Shown: positions 8,493-17,490, counted from the stretch's first letter. The stretch: 64,000 nt of DNA from a virus (IMGVR_UViG_3300009151_000035:83554-147553), one strand, 5' to 3'. A program made the numbers and translations. The notes: generated from the sequence alone by a model not told the origin.

Positions 8493-10736
8493 ATGACATT
8501 TTTTTACGACTTAAACAAAAAGCTGGACGAGATTCGTGCCACACCTAGCAAGACACATGGCCAGTTGAACGAGCAGTCAGCACCTGCGCATAAATCAAAG
8601 AGTCAGTTAACACAAGCACTCAATGAGCGTGACATGGGCAAGCACAACAATGCCACAACAGGCTTCAAAGCACTGGCTAAGAAAGCTGGCGGCGGTGAAA
8701 AAGGCAACAAGATTGCCGGTGCACAATTCCAGAAGATGAAGAAGGCCGGTCAACTAGAAGAACAAACAGTTGAAGAAAGTCTTAAAGACAAAGCCAAGTT
8801 GGTAGGTCATTTGGCCAAAGATATGGCAAGAAAAGGTCTTGAAAAGTTGGGTCACGGCGACGACGAAGCCATGCGCAAAGATTTGCAAAAGAAAGTGGGC
8901 ATGCCACAAACAGGCAAGAAGCCTGGCGCTACAGAAGACTATGGCCCAATGGAAGCTGGTGCTCCAATGACAGGCAAGCAGAAGTCATTTGCTGACAAGA
9001 TTGCTGTCGCCAAAAAAGAAGTTGACGAGCGCATTGGTGATGTGGCTGCCGAAGCTATTAAAAATGCATTGAGCCCCAAGCAAAAGAAAATGGCTGCATT
9101 GGGCGGCAACCCAAAAAGAATTGATGGTCCTGATCTTGCTGCGTTGCGCAAAGGTGCTGACATGGGCGAAGATGACGATAATAATCCGTTTACATCATAC
9201 AAGAAGCCTCGCAAAGACGTTCCTCAAGTTGGGTCAGTTGAACGTGGTGCCAAGCACGATATCAAACACAGCACCTCAGATCCAAGATATACAGGCCGTA
9301 CTGTAACACGCCGCACAGATGACCAAGGGCATTCAGTAGGCGCCGATGATGATGCAGACACACAAGCAGGACCACGCGGACGCGGACGTCCCAAGGGTAC
9401 CAAACAAAGTATTGGTGCCAAGGGACCATCAGGTCGTTCAAAGTTGATGACAAAAGAAAATGACCGTGATCCAGGCGAATACGATCAAGAAGGCGACATG
9501 GCCAAAGACAGTATCAAGACTGTGGTACGTCATGCACAGGCCTTGGAAAAGATCCTAGGCGACAACGACAACTTGCCAGAATGGGTGCAAGCCAAGTTGG
9601 CCAAGATTGAAGGCATGATGACTGCTGTGGATGACTACATGCAGAATCAATCCGGCGATGAAGAAATGGCCATGGGCGAAGAGTCTACAAACAAACGTGA
9701 CAACCGTGCTGAAAAGGCCGGTAAGAAAGTTACCAAGGACATTGAGTACGACGAGAAGAAGAAAGATGGGATCCATGGTAAAAAGCGTGGCTCAGAAGAT
9801 GCCAAGGCCGAAAAAGCCGGTAAGAAAGTAGCCAAGGACATTGAGTACGACGAAAAGAAAGACAAAAAAGAAGACAAGCCTAAGAAAGTAAAAGAGCAAG
9901 GCGGAGCAGAAACTCCTACAGCATCAAGTGGCTTCAGCTTTGGACAAGGCATTTACGATTCAATGAATCGTGAACTGGAAAAGATGATTGCTGAATCTAT
10001 GAGCGTGAACATGAGCGACTCAACCGAAGGTGGCAAGAGTTTGACCATCACTGCCACAGACGAAGATGCACTCAAGCTGGCTGGTTTGCTTAAAAATGCA
10101 GGCCTGGGTGGCGGTGAGCAAATGGGTCAAGAAATGGGCCACGGTGATGAACACGGTCATAGTGAAGAGCCATGCCCAAGTTGCGGCATGAGTGATTGCG
10201 GATGTGGCGATATTGACGAAGCCCTAGCTGAAAACAATCCAGATTGGCCAACTGACCAAACAGGCACAGAAGATGCCATGATGTATAGTGATGGATTGAA
10301 CGGTCCTAAGTCAACTGGTCAATCACAGGTGCCAGTATTGGCCAGTCAAGAAGACCGCCAACACACATACGAAGAAGATGAAGCTCTTCGTAGAATGATG
10401 GAAATGGCTGGTGTTCAGCAAGACAATCTCAAGCCATGGGAACGCACCATGAAAGAAGATGCCGAAGAGGAAGAACTTGACGAAGCTGAGAAATGTTCAG
10501 CTTGCGATTGCGATCCATGCGAGTGTGACGAGTCTGTGACAGAAAGTTTTGAACAGATGCTGAGCCGCATGCGTGACATTGCCGGCATCCGAGAAGCCAA
10601 GAAGCCTGACTTCCCCGACTTAGACAAAGATGGCGACAAAAAAGAGCCAATGAAAAAAGCTGTTGCTGACAAAGAAAAAAAAGTTGAAGAAAGTATATTT
10701 GCTTTGACCAATCAATGGCGAGCCTACAAGGGGTAA
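8493..10736 (+). CDS. Large charged virion/prohead-associated protein with cysteine clusters
   Basis: A 747-residue Lys/Glu/Asp/Gly-rich protein, largely predicted disordered. It holds many [L/V/I]-x-E sequences typical of T4 gp21 protease sites (for example KKLDE, QLNE, ALAEN and VTES). Residues near 406-455 contain two copies of an AEKAGKKV-x-KDIEYDEKK repeat. Two cysteine clusters follow: CPSCGMSDCGCGD near residue 560 and CSACDCDPCECDE near residue 668, both able to bind metal. The C-terminus ends FALTNQWRAYKG. It is probably a prohead core or internal protein matured by proteolysis; no enzyme domain is evident. Confidence 0.65.
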   Translation: MTFFYDLNKKLDEIRATPSKTHGQLNEQSAPAHKSKSQLTQALNERDMGKHNNATTGFKALAKKAGGGEKGNKIAGAQFQKMKKAGQLEEQTVEESLKDKAKLVGHLAKDMARKGLEKLGHGDDEAMRKDLQKKVGMPQTGKKPGATEDYGPMEAGAPMTGKQKSFADKIAVAKKEVDERIGDVAAEAIKNALSPKQKKMAALGGNPKRIDGPDLAALRKGADMGEDDDNNPFTSYKKPRKDVPQVGSVERGAKHDIKHSTSDPRYTGRTVTRRTDDQGHSVGADDDADTQAGPRGRGRPKGTKQSIGAKGPSGRSKLMTKENDRDPGEYDQEGDMAKDSIKTVVRHAQALEKILGDNDNLPEWVQAKLAKIEGMMTAVDDYMQNQSGDEEMAMGEESTNKRDNRAEKAGKKVTKDIEYDEKKKDGIHGKKRGSEDAKAEKAGKKVAKDIEYDEKKDKKEDKPKKVKEQGGAETPTASSGFSFGQGIYDSMNRELEKMIAESMSVNMSDSTEGGKSLTITATDEDALKLAGLLKNAGLGGGEQMGQEMGHGDEHGHSEEPCPSCGMSDCGCGDIDEALAENNPDWPTDQTGTEDAMMYSDGLNGPKSTGQSQVPVLASQEDRQHTYEEDEALRRMMEMAGVQQDNLKPWERTMKEDAEEEELDEAEKCSACDCDPCECDESVTESFEQMLSRMRDIAGIREAKKPDFPDLDKDGDKKEPMKKAVADKEKKVEESIFALTNQWRAYKG
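9708..9860 (+). repeat. Direct repeat, two 54-bp units 99 bp apart
   Basis: Units at 9708-9761 and 9807-9860 encode near-identical 18-residue segments beginning AEKAGKKV, inside the large charged virion protein. Confidence 0.8.
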
Positions 10737-10741
10737 AAATC

Positions 10742-10915
10742 ATGACACCATACAGTGAAATTGCAGCCGAACTAGCACAACGCAAAGCCAATGAATATGT
10801 GCCTCCGTCAATTCCTTCGGTGAGACAACAACCCGTGGAAATTCCCGGAGTGATGTATCAAACTCGTGAACTATTTCAACCCGTGGTCAGTCAGCCCAAC
10901 AAGGATAACAAATAA
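10742..10915 (+). CDS. Small Pro-rich protein, unknown
   Basis: A 57-residue protein beginning MTPYSEIAAELAQRKANEY. The start at 10742 is chosen because AAGGGG lies 8 bases upstream; an ATG at 10715 in the same frame would lie inside the preceding gene. A short N-terminal helix is followed by a Pro/Gln-rich tail. Its stop overlaps the next ATG (TAATG). It lies in a run of small head-associated genes; function unknown. Confidence 0.55.
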   Translation: MTPYSEIAAELAQRKANEYVPPSIPSVRQQPVEIPGVMYQTRELFQPVVSQPNKDNK

Positions 10916-11214
10916 TGGCTATTCAAGTAATCAAAGACACAGCAGGTAATGTGTTGTGGACAACAGACAAAGCGCAAATCAATTCTGAAAGCACTAATGT
11001 TACCTATCAAGTGTTCGCTACTGCTCTGGGCACTGCTAATGCTGTAGGTAATCTATATGCAAATGCAGTAAGTGTACCTAACGGAACCACTCAAGAAATT
11101 TATGTAGGTGCAGGCAACTATTTGACCTTGACCGGTAACAATTTTACTGCTCTTGCATTAGGCACAGCAAGTTCTGCACAAGAAGGTGTGATCGGGTACG
11201 GAAGCAACCCATAA
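10915..11214 (+). CDS. Small beta-rich putative structural protein
   Basis: A 99-residue protein rich in Thr, Asn, Ala and Gly, with a repeated short-strand pattern (VIKDTAGNVLWTTD, VTYQVFATALGTAN, EIYVGAGNYLTLTGNNF). It has no signal peptide, cysteine or catalytic motif. Composition and position suggest a virion decoration or fibre-type protein. Stop and start codons overlap both neighbours (TAATG), so it is translated as part of the operon. Confidence 0.55.
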   Translation: MAIQVIKDTAGNVLWTTDKAQINSESTNVTYQVFATALGTANAVGNLYANAVSVPNGTTQEIYVGAGNYLTLTGNNFTALALGTASSAQEGVIGYGSNP

Positions 11215-11597
11215 TGCGAGCACAAGAGTTTGTGACTGAGGATCGCAAAGGTAAAATACCTGGTGGGCATGATCATGCCATGCCCGGTGCCCATACCATG
11301 CGTGACAATGGCGGCTACGATCGTATCAATCATATGAATCGCATGATGATGGCAGCTGCCATGCATGATGGCAAGAGTAAAAAAGCCATTCCAAGAGATC
11401 AAATGGATCCTGCGTCATGGGTTGAAAAATACAACACAGCACATCCATACACCAAAGAAGAAGATAATATGATTCATGGTGCCATGAAAACTATTGGTGC
11501 AGAAACTATTCACGCAGTATCAGATCATCGCAGCAGAGAACAACCAGACACTCACAAGGTCAGTCCTGTGAAAGGCTTTGCAGGATATCCCCGATGA
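11214..11597 (+). CDS. Head-internal-type protein, paralogue of next gene
   Basis: A 127-residue His/Met-rich protein starting MRAQEFVTE, which resembles a capsid-targeting sequence with a gp21-like cut after V-T-E. The C-terminus (DTHKVSPVKGFAGYPR) is almost identical to that of the following gene (DVDKISPVKAFAGYPR), while the middle regions differ. The centre has several His-Met/His-Asp clusters that might bind metal. It overlaps the next gene by four bases. Function unknown. Confidence 0.6.
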   Translation: MRAQEFVTEDRKGKIPGGHDHAMPGAHTMRDNGGYDRINHMNRMMMAAAMHDGKSKKAIPRDQMDPASWVEKYNTAHPYTKEEDNMIHGAMKTIGAETIHAVSDHRSREQPDTHKVSPVKGFAGYPR

Positions 11598-11986
11598 GAG
11601 CACGAGAATTTTTCAATGAAGGTCGCACAGGATCATTTACTGCTGATGTGGGTCGAGCACTGCCTGGAGCTTTTAAAATTCCTGCTTTAAAAAATCAAGA
11701 TCCGTATTTGCAATATCGTTTTGGTGTTGCCATTGCTGGTGCCAAAGGTGCGGCAGCTCGTGCCAGAGATGGCGTGCCACCATTTGATGGCAAAGAGTCA
11801 GTGTTTGGTGAAAACGAAATTGTTGTGAGTTATGATCCTGAGGCAGAAGTCTGGATCAAAGATGCGCTCAAGAGCATGGGCATGCCACCTTCAGACGCCA
11901 TACGCATTGGCACCCAAGCATCGGAAGAAATGTCTGATGTAGATAAAATCAGTCCAGTAAAAGCATTTGCTGGCTATCCACGGTAA
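11594..11986 (+). CDS. Head-internal-type protein, paralogue of previous gene
   Basis: A 130-residue protein starting MRAREFFNEGRTG, again like a capsid-targeting signal with a possible cut after F-N-E. The body (LGVAIAGAKG-type helices, DGVPPFDGKE, EAEVWIKDALKSMGMPP) differs from its neighbour, but the terminal K-[IV]-SPVK-x-FAGYPR is shared. This pattern of conserved ends with a variable middle suggests a duplicated packaging module with exchangeable cargo. That interpretation is inference. Confidence 0.6.
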   Translation: MRAREFFNEGRTGSFTADVGRALPGAFKIPALKNQDPYLQYRFGVAIAGAKGAAARARDGVPPFDGKESVFGENEIVVSYDPEAEVWIKDALKSMGMPPSDAIRIGTQASEEMSDVDKISPVKAFAGYPR

Positions 11987-11989
11987 ATA
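11982..11989 (+). promoter_or_regulatory. Possible late promoter box before nuclease gene
   Basis: GGTAAATA overlaps the stop of the preceding gene and lies 25 bases before the nuclease ATG. The match to TATAAATA is 6 of 8. Confidence 0.35.
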
Positions 11990-12014
11990 GTAGTATATTA
12001 CTGCAAGGCCTACA

Positions 12015-12827
12015 ATGAAAAAAATATTAGCCATACTGCTGACCATAGTCAGCATGTCATCTCAAGCATGGGATCAACGTGCCCCACTGCCAGCACAAGC
12101 CTGTCAAGTACACTCGCCTTGGGGTTGGGCACAAACAGTAAGACCAGCACAGCCAATCTGCAGAGAAGCATATTTGGTAGCTTATGATGCTCCTGCAAAG
12201 ATTCCTGTGTATGTGAGTTACACCCTGTTGCCACAAAATGCACTTGGATGCTTTCCTCGTACCAATGCATTTGTAGCAGATCAATCAGTGCCAGGTGGTG
12301 CCAGACCAGATGACTATGCTGGCACAGGCTACGACAAAGGGCATGCTGCTCCTGATGGCGACTTGAGCTGGAGTCAACAGGTAGAGTATGAGTCATTCCT
12401 AATGACCAACATGTATCCACAACACGGATCACTCAATCGCGGCATTTGGAAACTGTTAGAAACATCCGTACGTGGTTGGGCTGTGCAACACAATCAGCCA
12501 TTCACAATCTTTGTGGGTGCCATGTACAACAGCAACGACCCCACAATTGGTAACGGTGTTGTGGTACCACACGGCTACTACAAGCTGGTGATCAATCAAG
12601 CCACAGGGCAAGTGGCTGGTTGGATTTTTCCACATGTCAAACCCTATGTAAACTTGGGCAACGATCTAACCAAATTTCGTGCTCCTATAGCTCAAATACA
12701 AGAGTATGCTGGAGTAAAGTTTGCGCTGCCCGCCGCCGCCAAAGAAATTGCACCCGGTACAGAATGGTCAGTTGACTTTGGCGCACTCACCAACGCCAAA
12801 CGTCAAAAGTGCGGCCGAGCTGAATAA
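12015..12827 (+). CDS. Secreted DNA/RNA non-specific endonuclease (NUC family)
   Basis: A 270-residue protein with a clear Sec signal peptide (MKKILAILLTIVSMSSQA, predicted cut after residue 18). It is followed by the NUC (Serratia/NucA type) beta-beta-alpha-metal nuclease domain. The DRGH motif appears as DKGH (residues 107-110, catalytic His110) within GYDKGHAAPDGDL. The Mg-binding Asn141 and Glu149 in SLNRGIWKLLE keep the family spacing. Four cysteines (30, 49, 79 and one near the C-terminus) may form disulfides after export. It would act in the periplasm or outside the cell. A signal peptide is unusual for a phage nuclease; role could be DNA/RNA scavenging or superinfection control. Confidence 0.88.
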   Translation: MKKILAILLTIVSMSSQAWDQRAPLPAQACQVHSPWGWAQTVRPAQPICREAYLVAYDAPAKIPVYVSYTLLPQNALGCFPRTNAFVADQSVPGGARPDDYAGTGYDKGHAAPDGDLSWSQQVEYESFLMTNMYPQHGSLNRGIWKLLETSVRGWAVQHNQPFTIFVGAMYNSNDPTIGNGVVVPHGYYKLVINQATGQVAGWIFPHVKPYVNLGNDLTKFRAPIAQIQEYAGVKFALPAAAKEIAPGTEWSVDFGALTNAKRQKCGRAE

Positions 12828-13892
12828 TTGAAGATATTTGATTTCAGAGAACCCGCCCTTCCACCACGGATGATTGAGCCAATAGCTCAGTCGAGACTTT
12901 CTCTAATTCTTCCTGACAATTGTGTTGTGTTGGACAATACTCCAGTTATTTTATCAGCTGGTGTTTGGGCGAATGCACATTGGCAATTACAACTGCTGAA
13001 AGATCAAGGAGTTACAGGGAAGATTGTGTTTATCAATGGCACACATGATCCTGTCAAATATAGCAACCGACAATTGCATGAGCAGCTTGACAAAATAAAA
13101 AATTATTTTCCCAATTCAAAAATAGCATTATTAAGCAGCCGAGTGCAACATTGGTTTGACAACGTTCCAGAATTTATCTATGTTCCATACCCCATTCAAT
13201 TGGGCTATGTTCATCACACCCCTAAACCACGACACAAACGAATTGGTTGTTTAAATCGCAATAACACTGCACATCGTGTTTGGTTAATGCATAATTTATT
13301 AGAACAAAATCTATTAAGATCAGATTGTGATGTTTTTAGCATGAGCTTTGAACATATTCATAACAAGAATTTTACTCAAGTTGCTGGGTGGTTGGGCAAT
13401 GCTCTTGCTCCAATAGATATTGATTATGAAATAGCCAAATGGCCAGCATCAATTGCCACCCACCCAGATAATTTTCCAAATGATTTCACAACAGATCATC
13501 CAGCATGGAATACTGCAATCGCTGTAGTGACAGAAACTGAATCTGGATGGATGACCATGATAACCGAAAAAACTTGGAAAGCAATTAGAAGTCGCAGTTG
13601 TTGGACAGTATACATGGCTGATGTTGGGTACAAGTTTTTGAGAGATGTGGGATTTGAACCTGATTTTTTTGGTAGGCATGCTAGTTTTGTTGATATAAAC
13701 CCTATTATAAAAATTTGCAAAACATTTGATACAGAAACAGTGGCATTAGATTACTATCACAGTCAAACTCACAAAATAAATCACAATTTTGAGTGGTCAG
13801 GTGGTGACGATCAGGATGCTGCTACAAATTTTACTGCCCCCTGGATGCAGAAATTTTTATCAAAATTCCAACAAGACCTAGCCCGCCTGTAA
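12828..13892 (+). CDS. Glycosyltransferase-like protein (EKT-type phage family)
   Basis: A 354-residue protein starting with TTG directly after the nuclease stop (TAATTG), reading M-K-I-F-D-F-R-E-P. The C-terminal half has TEKTWKAIRSRSCWTVY followed by GYKFLRDVGFEPD. This is the 'EKT/EKI...K...(P)F...LRdlGF' layout of a family of phage and bacterial glycosyltransferase-like proteins with a GT-B/GT10-type nucleotide-sugar domain. Related layouts occur at 21446-22453 and 61513-62586. The gene is AT-richer than the tail genes. Substrate unknown; surface glycan modification is inferred from context. Confidence 0.6.
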   Translation: MKIFDFREPALPPRMIEPIAQSRLSLILPDNCVVLDNTPVILSAGVWANAHWQLQLLKDQGVTGKIVFINGTHDPVKYSNRQLHEQLDKIKNYFPNSKIALLSSRVQHWFDNVPEFIYVPYPIQLGYVHHTPKPRHKRIGCLNRNNTAHRVWLMHNLLEQNLLRSDCDVFSMSFEHIHNKNFTQVAGWLGNALAPIDIDYEIAKWPASIATHPDNFPNDFTTDHPAWNTAIAVVTETESGWMTMITEKTWKAIRSRSCWTVYMADVGYKFLRDVGFEPDFFGRHASFVDINPIIKICKTFDTETVALDYYHSQTHKINHNFEWSGGDDQDAATNFTAPWMQKFLSKFQQDLARL

Positions 13893-13899
13893 ATACAGC

Positions 13900-15048
13900 A
13901 TGAGCAATTTTTATTGTGCCGCACCCTGGCGTGGCCTACACATCAATCCCCGTGGCGACGTAAAGACTTGTTGTGCCGGCAACCCCAACATGCTGGGCAA
14001 TTTAAACTCACAAACCATTGAGCAGATATTGAATAGCAATCTCATGACAGACATACGCACCAGTTTGGCCAAAGGTGAGCCGCACGAATACTGCTCTAAT
14101 TGTGTGCGAGCCGAACGCTTTGGTGCGGACTCAGAGCGTCAATGGCACAACAATGTAAATCCCAACTTTGATTATACTACAGCTGGAGACCAGTATCACT
14201 ATCCTGTGATTGTGGATGTGCGTTGGAATACCACTTGTAATTTAAGTTGCAACTACTGTGGCGAGTCATGCAGCTCAAAATGGGCGTCGATCAAAGGCAT
14301 TCCTTTTAAGAGCGGTGCAAGACCTTACTATGATTCAGTCTGTGATTTTATTGAACAACACTACGAACACATACACGAAGTCGCACTTGTAGGCGGTGAA
14401 CCTTTGTTACTGCCAGAAAACAACAGACTGCTAGATGTCATACCAACGGATGCCATAGTCACGCTGATCACAAACTTAAATGTAGATTTGGATTCAAACA
14501 AGATATTCCAAAAGTTATCAACCCGTAACCGAGTAGGTTGGTCAATGAGCTTTGACAATATAGGTGACCGCGTGGAGTATGTGCGACACGGTGCCAGCTG
14601 GGAGTTGATCAAAGAAAATCTCGCCAAGATCAAACATCTGATGACCACTCAAGGACAGTGGGGCGGTATACATGCAGTGTACAACATCTACAATGCCACA
14701 CGCATTTGTGAGTTAAGGCAGTTTGCTGAAGACACAGGTACTACAGTGCTGTGGCAGAATTTGTTTCAGCCTGAGTACCTTGATCCATTCTTACATGGCG
14801 CAGGTGTTGCACGTGAAGCCATAGCAGAGATTGAACGTTTTTATGAGATGAACATTGCCACACCTGCTGAGCGGCAGTTTTTTGACAATGCATTGACCAC
14901 ATATCGCAATAGATTGAATGAGGACAAAGTCAGCAAAATTGACACAGCATTTTTCAAGCACATACATGAAAATGAAACTCGATACCATCCAGATAAAGCT
15001 GGTGAATTTCAACGGCTATGGCCGGAACTAGCATTTTTATGCAAATAA
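13900..15048 (+). CDS. Radical SAM protein with N-terminal SPASM/twitch-like domain (1 of 7)
   Basis: A 382-residue protein. The radical SAM core motif CNLSCNYC (Cys113, 117, 120) binds the [4Fe-4S] cluster that cleaves S-adenosylmethionine. GGEP, contacting SAM, follows near residue 164. Ahead of the core is a cysteine-rich domain: C6-AAPW, G-D-V-K-T-CC (24/25), LGNL, and CxxC at 65/68. This copies the pattern of a SPASM auxiliary-cluster domain, normally C-terminal. Downstream is the signature shared by all seven copies here, VEYVRHGASWELIKENL. The target molecule is unknown. The next gene, a 2OG-oxygenase, overlaps its end. Confidence 0.88.
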   Translation: MSNFYCAAPWRGLHINPRGDVKTCCAGNPNMLGNLNSQTIEQILNSNLMTDIRTSLAKGEPHEYCSNCVRAERFGADSERQWHNNVNPNFDYTTAGDQYHYPVIVDVRWNTTCNLSCNYCGESCSSKWASIKGIPFKSGARPYYDSVCDFIEQHYEHIHEVALVGGEPLLLPENNRLLDVIPTDAIVTLITNLNVDLDSNKIFQKLSTRNRVGWSMSFDNIGDRVEYVRHGASWELIKENLAKIKHLMTTQGQWGGIHAVYNIYNATRICELRQFAEDTGTTVLWQNLFQPEYLDPFLHGAGVAREAIAEIERFYEMNIATPAERQFFDNALTTYRNRLNEDKVSKIDTAFFKHIHENETRYHPDKAGEFQRLWPELAFLCK

Positions 15049-15602
15049 CACCAGTCGACGAATATAACAATCTTTTTGAAATAACAGATATAATATCTCA
15101 CGATCTCATGGAAAAAATATTGTCTACGCCATGGCTAGATTTGCCTTGGTCACGTCAAGAAGGACAGGAACATTGGTTCCGCCGCCGTATTTCAAATGAC
15201 AGTGTACCCTGGACCACTGAGTGGAATGATCACATAAACAAAATGTGGCCCAAGGTAGGAGAAGCCATTGGAAGAAAATTAGAAATATCATATGGCTCCA
15301 CATGGTGGATTGACGAGCCAGAATTTACATGTGACATGCACACCGACGGTGATTTAAAAGGAGCCATGCAAATAATTTGTATTGCTGCCCACAAACAATT
15401 GGGAACTTGTTTTTATCATGACAAAAATGGAACTCAAGTAAGAAAACAATTTTTATCTATACCAAACACCGGTTATGTAATGTTAAATTTTCCCAGGAAA
15501 AATGGACTTACTCATTTGCACTGGCATGCAATGTCATGCAAAGTACCTCCGGGAACTTTTAGACTAAGTAGCTATACCTTATTAACACCATCAAAACAAT
15601 GA
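15039..15602 (+). CDS. Fe(II)/2-oxoglutarate-dependent oxygenase-like protein
   Basis: A 187-residue protein with the double-stranded beta-helix facial triad: His101-x-Asp103 (CDMHTDGDLKG) and a distal His (HLHWHAM, His161 or 163). These are followed by an Arg175 for 2-oxoglutarate (GTFRLSSY). Such enzymes hydroxylate or desaturate small molecules, sugars or proteins. The start at 15039 overlaps the radical SAM gene by 10 bases; an upstream ATG at 15018 would add seven residues. It ends ATGA-coupled to a second radical SAM gene, so oxygenase and radical SAM products may act in one pathway. Confidence 0.7.
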   Translation: MQITPVDEYNNLFEITDIISHDLMEKILSTPWLDLPWSRQEGQEHWFRRRISNDSVPWTTEWNDHINKMWPKVGEAIGRKLEISYGSTWWIDEPEFTCDMHTDGDLKGAMQIICIAAHKQLGTCFYHDKNGTQVRKQFLSIPNTGYVMLNFPRKNGLTHLHWHAMSCKVPPGTFRLSSYTLLTPSKQ

Positions 15603-16744
15603 TAACTAAAAGTCCTACATTTTGTCCAGCACCATGGACTAGTCTCAACATTGACCAAGCTGGTGAAACCAGCCCGTGTTTTCATTGTGTTGATATGATT
15701 GGCAACAACAAAAAAAATACCATCCAAGAAATCATACATGGCGCTAAAGCAACCAGCATGCGAGAAGCAATGGCACGTGGCGAATGGCATCCAGGGTGCA
15801 GTTGGTGTAAACGACTGGAAGAAACCACAGGCACCAGTGGTAGAACCGTAAGAGGTGCAAGTGAAGAAACACTAGCGGCAATTGACAAGGACATTAACTT
15901 TTTTAAATTAGAACATCTAGTGGTTAACTGGAGCAATCTTTGCAACTTAACCTGTGTGTATTGTAATGACCAAACATCTACTGCCTGGCAAAGTGTTAAA
16001 AAAATTCCTATCAATCATGTGAAAAATGAACATGCAGATTTGATTGATCTAGCACAAACTCAAGGGCACAACATACAGGGACTTAGTTTGGGTGGAGGAG
16101 AACCCTTGCTGCAAAAAGGACTTGAGGTATTTTTAAGCTATCTCAATCCTGCCACAGTGTCAGTAATGGTCACAACCAATCTCAGTATGGAGATCACAAC
16201 CAATCCTATCTATCAGTTATTGAAAACTTGGCCCAAGGTAGAATGGATGGTCAGTTTTGACAATGCCCACAAAGAAAAATTTGAATATGTAAGAGACCGA
16301 GCAAACTGGGAACAGTTTGTAAAAAACATACGGCAAATGAAACAGGATGGACAACGTGTAAACGCACATCCTGCTTACAGTATCTATTGTGCATTGGATC
16401 TTGTTGAATATTATGATTTTTGCATTGAAGAAAATTTAGGTGTCTACTGGTGTGAACTCAATCATCCAATAGAATTAGACATAAGAAGACACAATCAAAA
16501 TTTACGACACAGTGCAGTTGCAGCCATTGATCAGGTTCTAACCAAGTATGGCGATAAAAAAAGTCTAGCCATTGATGTGCTAAAAACTTATCGCAATACA
16601 TTACAAGACAATAGTTATCTTCGAGACCAAGAATTTTTCAAACCATCAAACACACTAAAATGGCATGAGAAAATTGAAAACACTTTGAGCAAAAAAAATA
16701 AATTTGTTGATCTGTGGCCAGAGCTGACAAAGGAAATGCAATGA
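15599..16744 (+). CDS. Radical SAM protein with N-terminal SPASM/twitch-like domain (2 of 7)
   Basis: A 381-residue protein with the core motif CNLTCVYC (Cys115, 119, 122) and GGGEP near residue 164. The N-terminal domain has CPAPW (Cys9), PCFHC (27/30), a short helical linker (TIQEIIHG) and CSWC (67/70), matching an auxiliary-cluster domain. The shared signature FEYVRDRANWEQFVKNI follows. The last third has extra cysteines (IYCAL, DFCIE, YWCEL). ATGA overlaps link it to the 2OG-oxygenase upstream and the SGNH hydrolase downstream. Confidence 0.88.
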   Translation: MITKSPTFCPAPWTSLNIDQAGETSPCFHCVDMIGNNKKNTIQEIIHGAKATSMREAMARGEWHPGCSWCKRLEETTGTSGRTVRGASEETLAAIDKDINFFKLEHLVVNWSNLCNLTCVYCNDQTSTAWQSVKKIPINHVKNEHADLIDLAQTQGHNIQGLSLGGGEPLLQKGLEVFLSYLNPATVSVMVTTNLSMEITTNPIYQLLKTWPKVEWMVSFDNAHKEKFEYVRDRANWEQFVKNIRQMKQDGQRVNAHPAYSIYCALDLVEYYDFCIEENLGVYWCELNHPIELDIRRHNQNLRHSAVAAIDQVLTKYGDKKSLAIDVLKTYRNTLQDNSYLRDQEFFKPSNTLKWHEKIENTLSKKNKFVDLWPELTKEMQ

Positions 16745-17490
16745 TGCCACAGGTCACTACTCCACCTTGGCATAGTAATATCAGTTTGACTGCTGGCAAA
16801 ACTTATCAATGGTGGCCTACAGATACTGAAGAAAGTTTTGACCGTATGATGCAAGATCCTGTACATCGTGCATACTTTCAAGAAAAAGCATGGGATAAGC
16901 CAGACACTATTAGCTATAAAATAAACAGTGACGGATTTAGGTCAGAAGAATTTGATCCTTTGGCTGATAATTTAGTGGCATTGGGTTGCAGCTTTACCAT
17001 GGGTATTGGATTGCCATACAAAGATTTATGGCCAACTAGATTGGCACAAGCGTTAAATTTAAGAGCATGCAACTTTGGATGGGGTGGCGCCAGTTCAGAT
17101 CAGTGTTTTAGATTGGCCGATTATTGGATTCCACGATTGAAACCAAAATTAGTAGTGCTTTTAAATCCGCCACGTGGTCGAATGGAAGTTGTGGTGAATG
17201 AGACCACAGGAGAAACTGATACTGTAATGCCCATGAGCAATCACCTGGATGTGTTTGTTAAAAAATGGTTAAGTGTAGATGCAAATCAACGATTAAATAA
17301 TCGCAAGAACAGTCTGGCCATTGAAGCTGTATGCAATCAACTCAGCATACTATTCTTAAGCTACGAAGCAGATGTCTGGATGAGCCGCAGTAGGGAAGAA
17401 GCAGAGTATGCAAGAGACTATATGCATGCTGGACCAAGAGGTCATGCAACATTTACCGAAAGAATACTGGATGATTGGTCTAAAAAGTAA
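16741..17490 (+). CDS. SGNH/GDSL-type hydrolase
   Basis: A 249-residue protein. Block I is ALGCSFTMG with the candidate Ser nucleophile in G-C-S-F. Block II/III is NFGWGGASSDQ (Gly and Asn of the oxyanion hole), and block V is DYMHAGPRGH (Asp-x-x-His). These are the catalytic blocks of SGNH esterases and acyltransferases, which often remove or add acetyl groups on glycans. Start 16741 has AAAGGA six bases upstream and ATGA overlap with the radical SAM gene. Its 3' end overlaps the start of gp17. Two more SGNH-like genes lie at 42765 and 49262. Confidence 0.75.
   Translation: MMPQVTTPPWHSNISLTAGKTYQWWPTDTEESFDRMMQDPVHRAYFQEKAWDKPDTISYKINSDGFRSEEFDPLADNLVALGCSFTMGIGLPYKDLWPTRLAQALNLRACNFGWGGASSDQCFRLADYWIPRLKPKLVVLLNPPRGRMEVVVNETTGETDTVMPMSNHLDVFVKKWLSVDANQRLNNRKNSLAIEAVCNQLSILFLSYEADVWMSRSREEAEYARDYMHAGPRGHATFTERILDDWSKK

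Noticed and set aside
9121-9831. Alternative-frame open frames in the large charged virion protein gene
   Set aside because: They arise from the biased Lys/Glu codons of the main frame and lack start signals.
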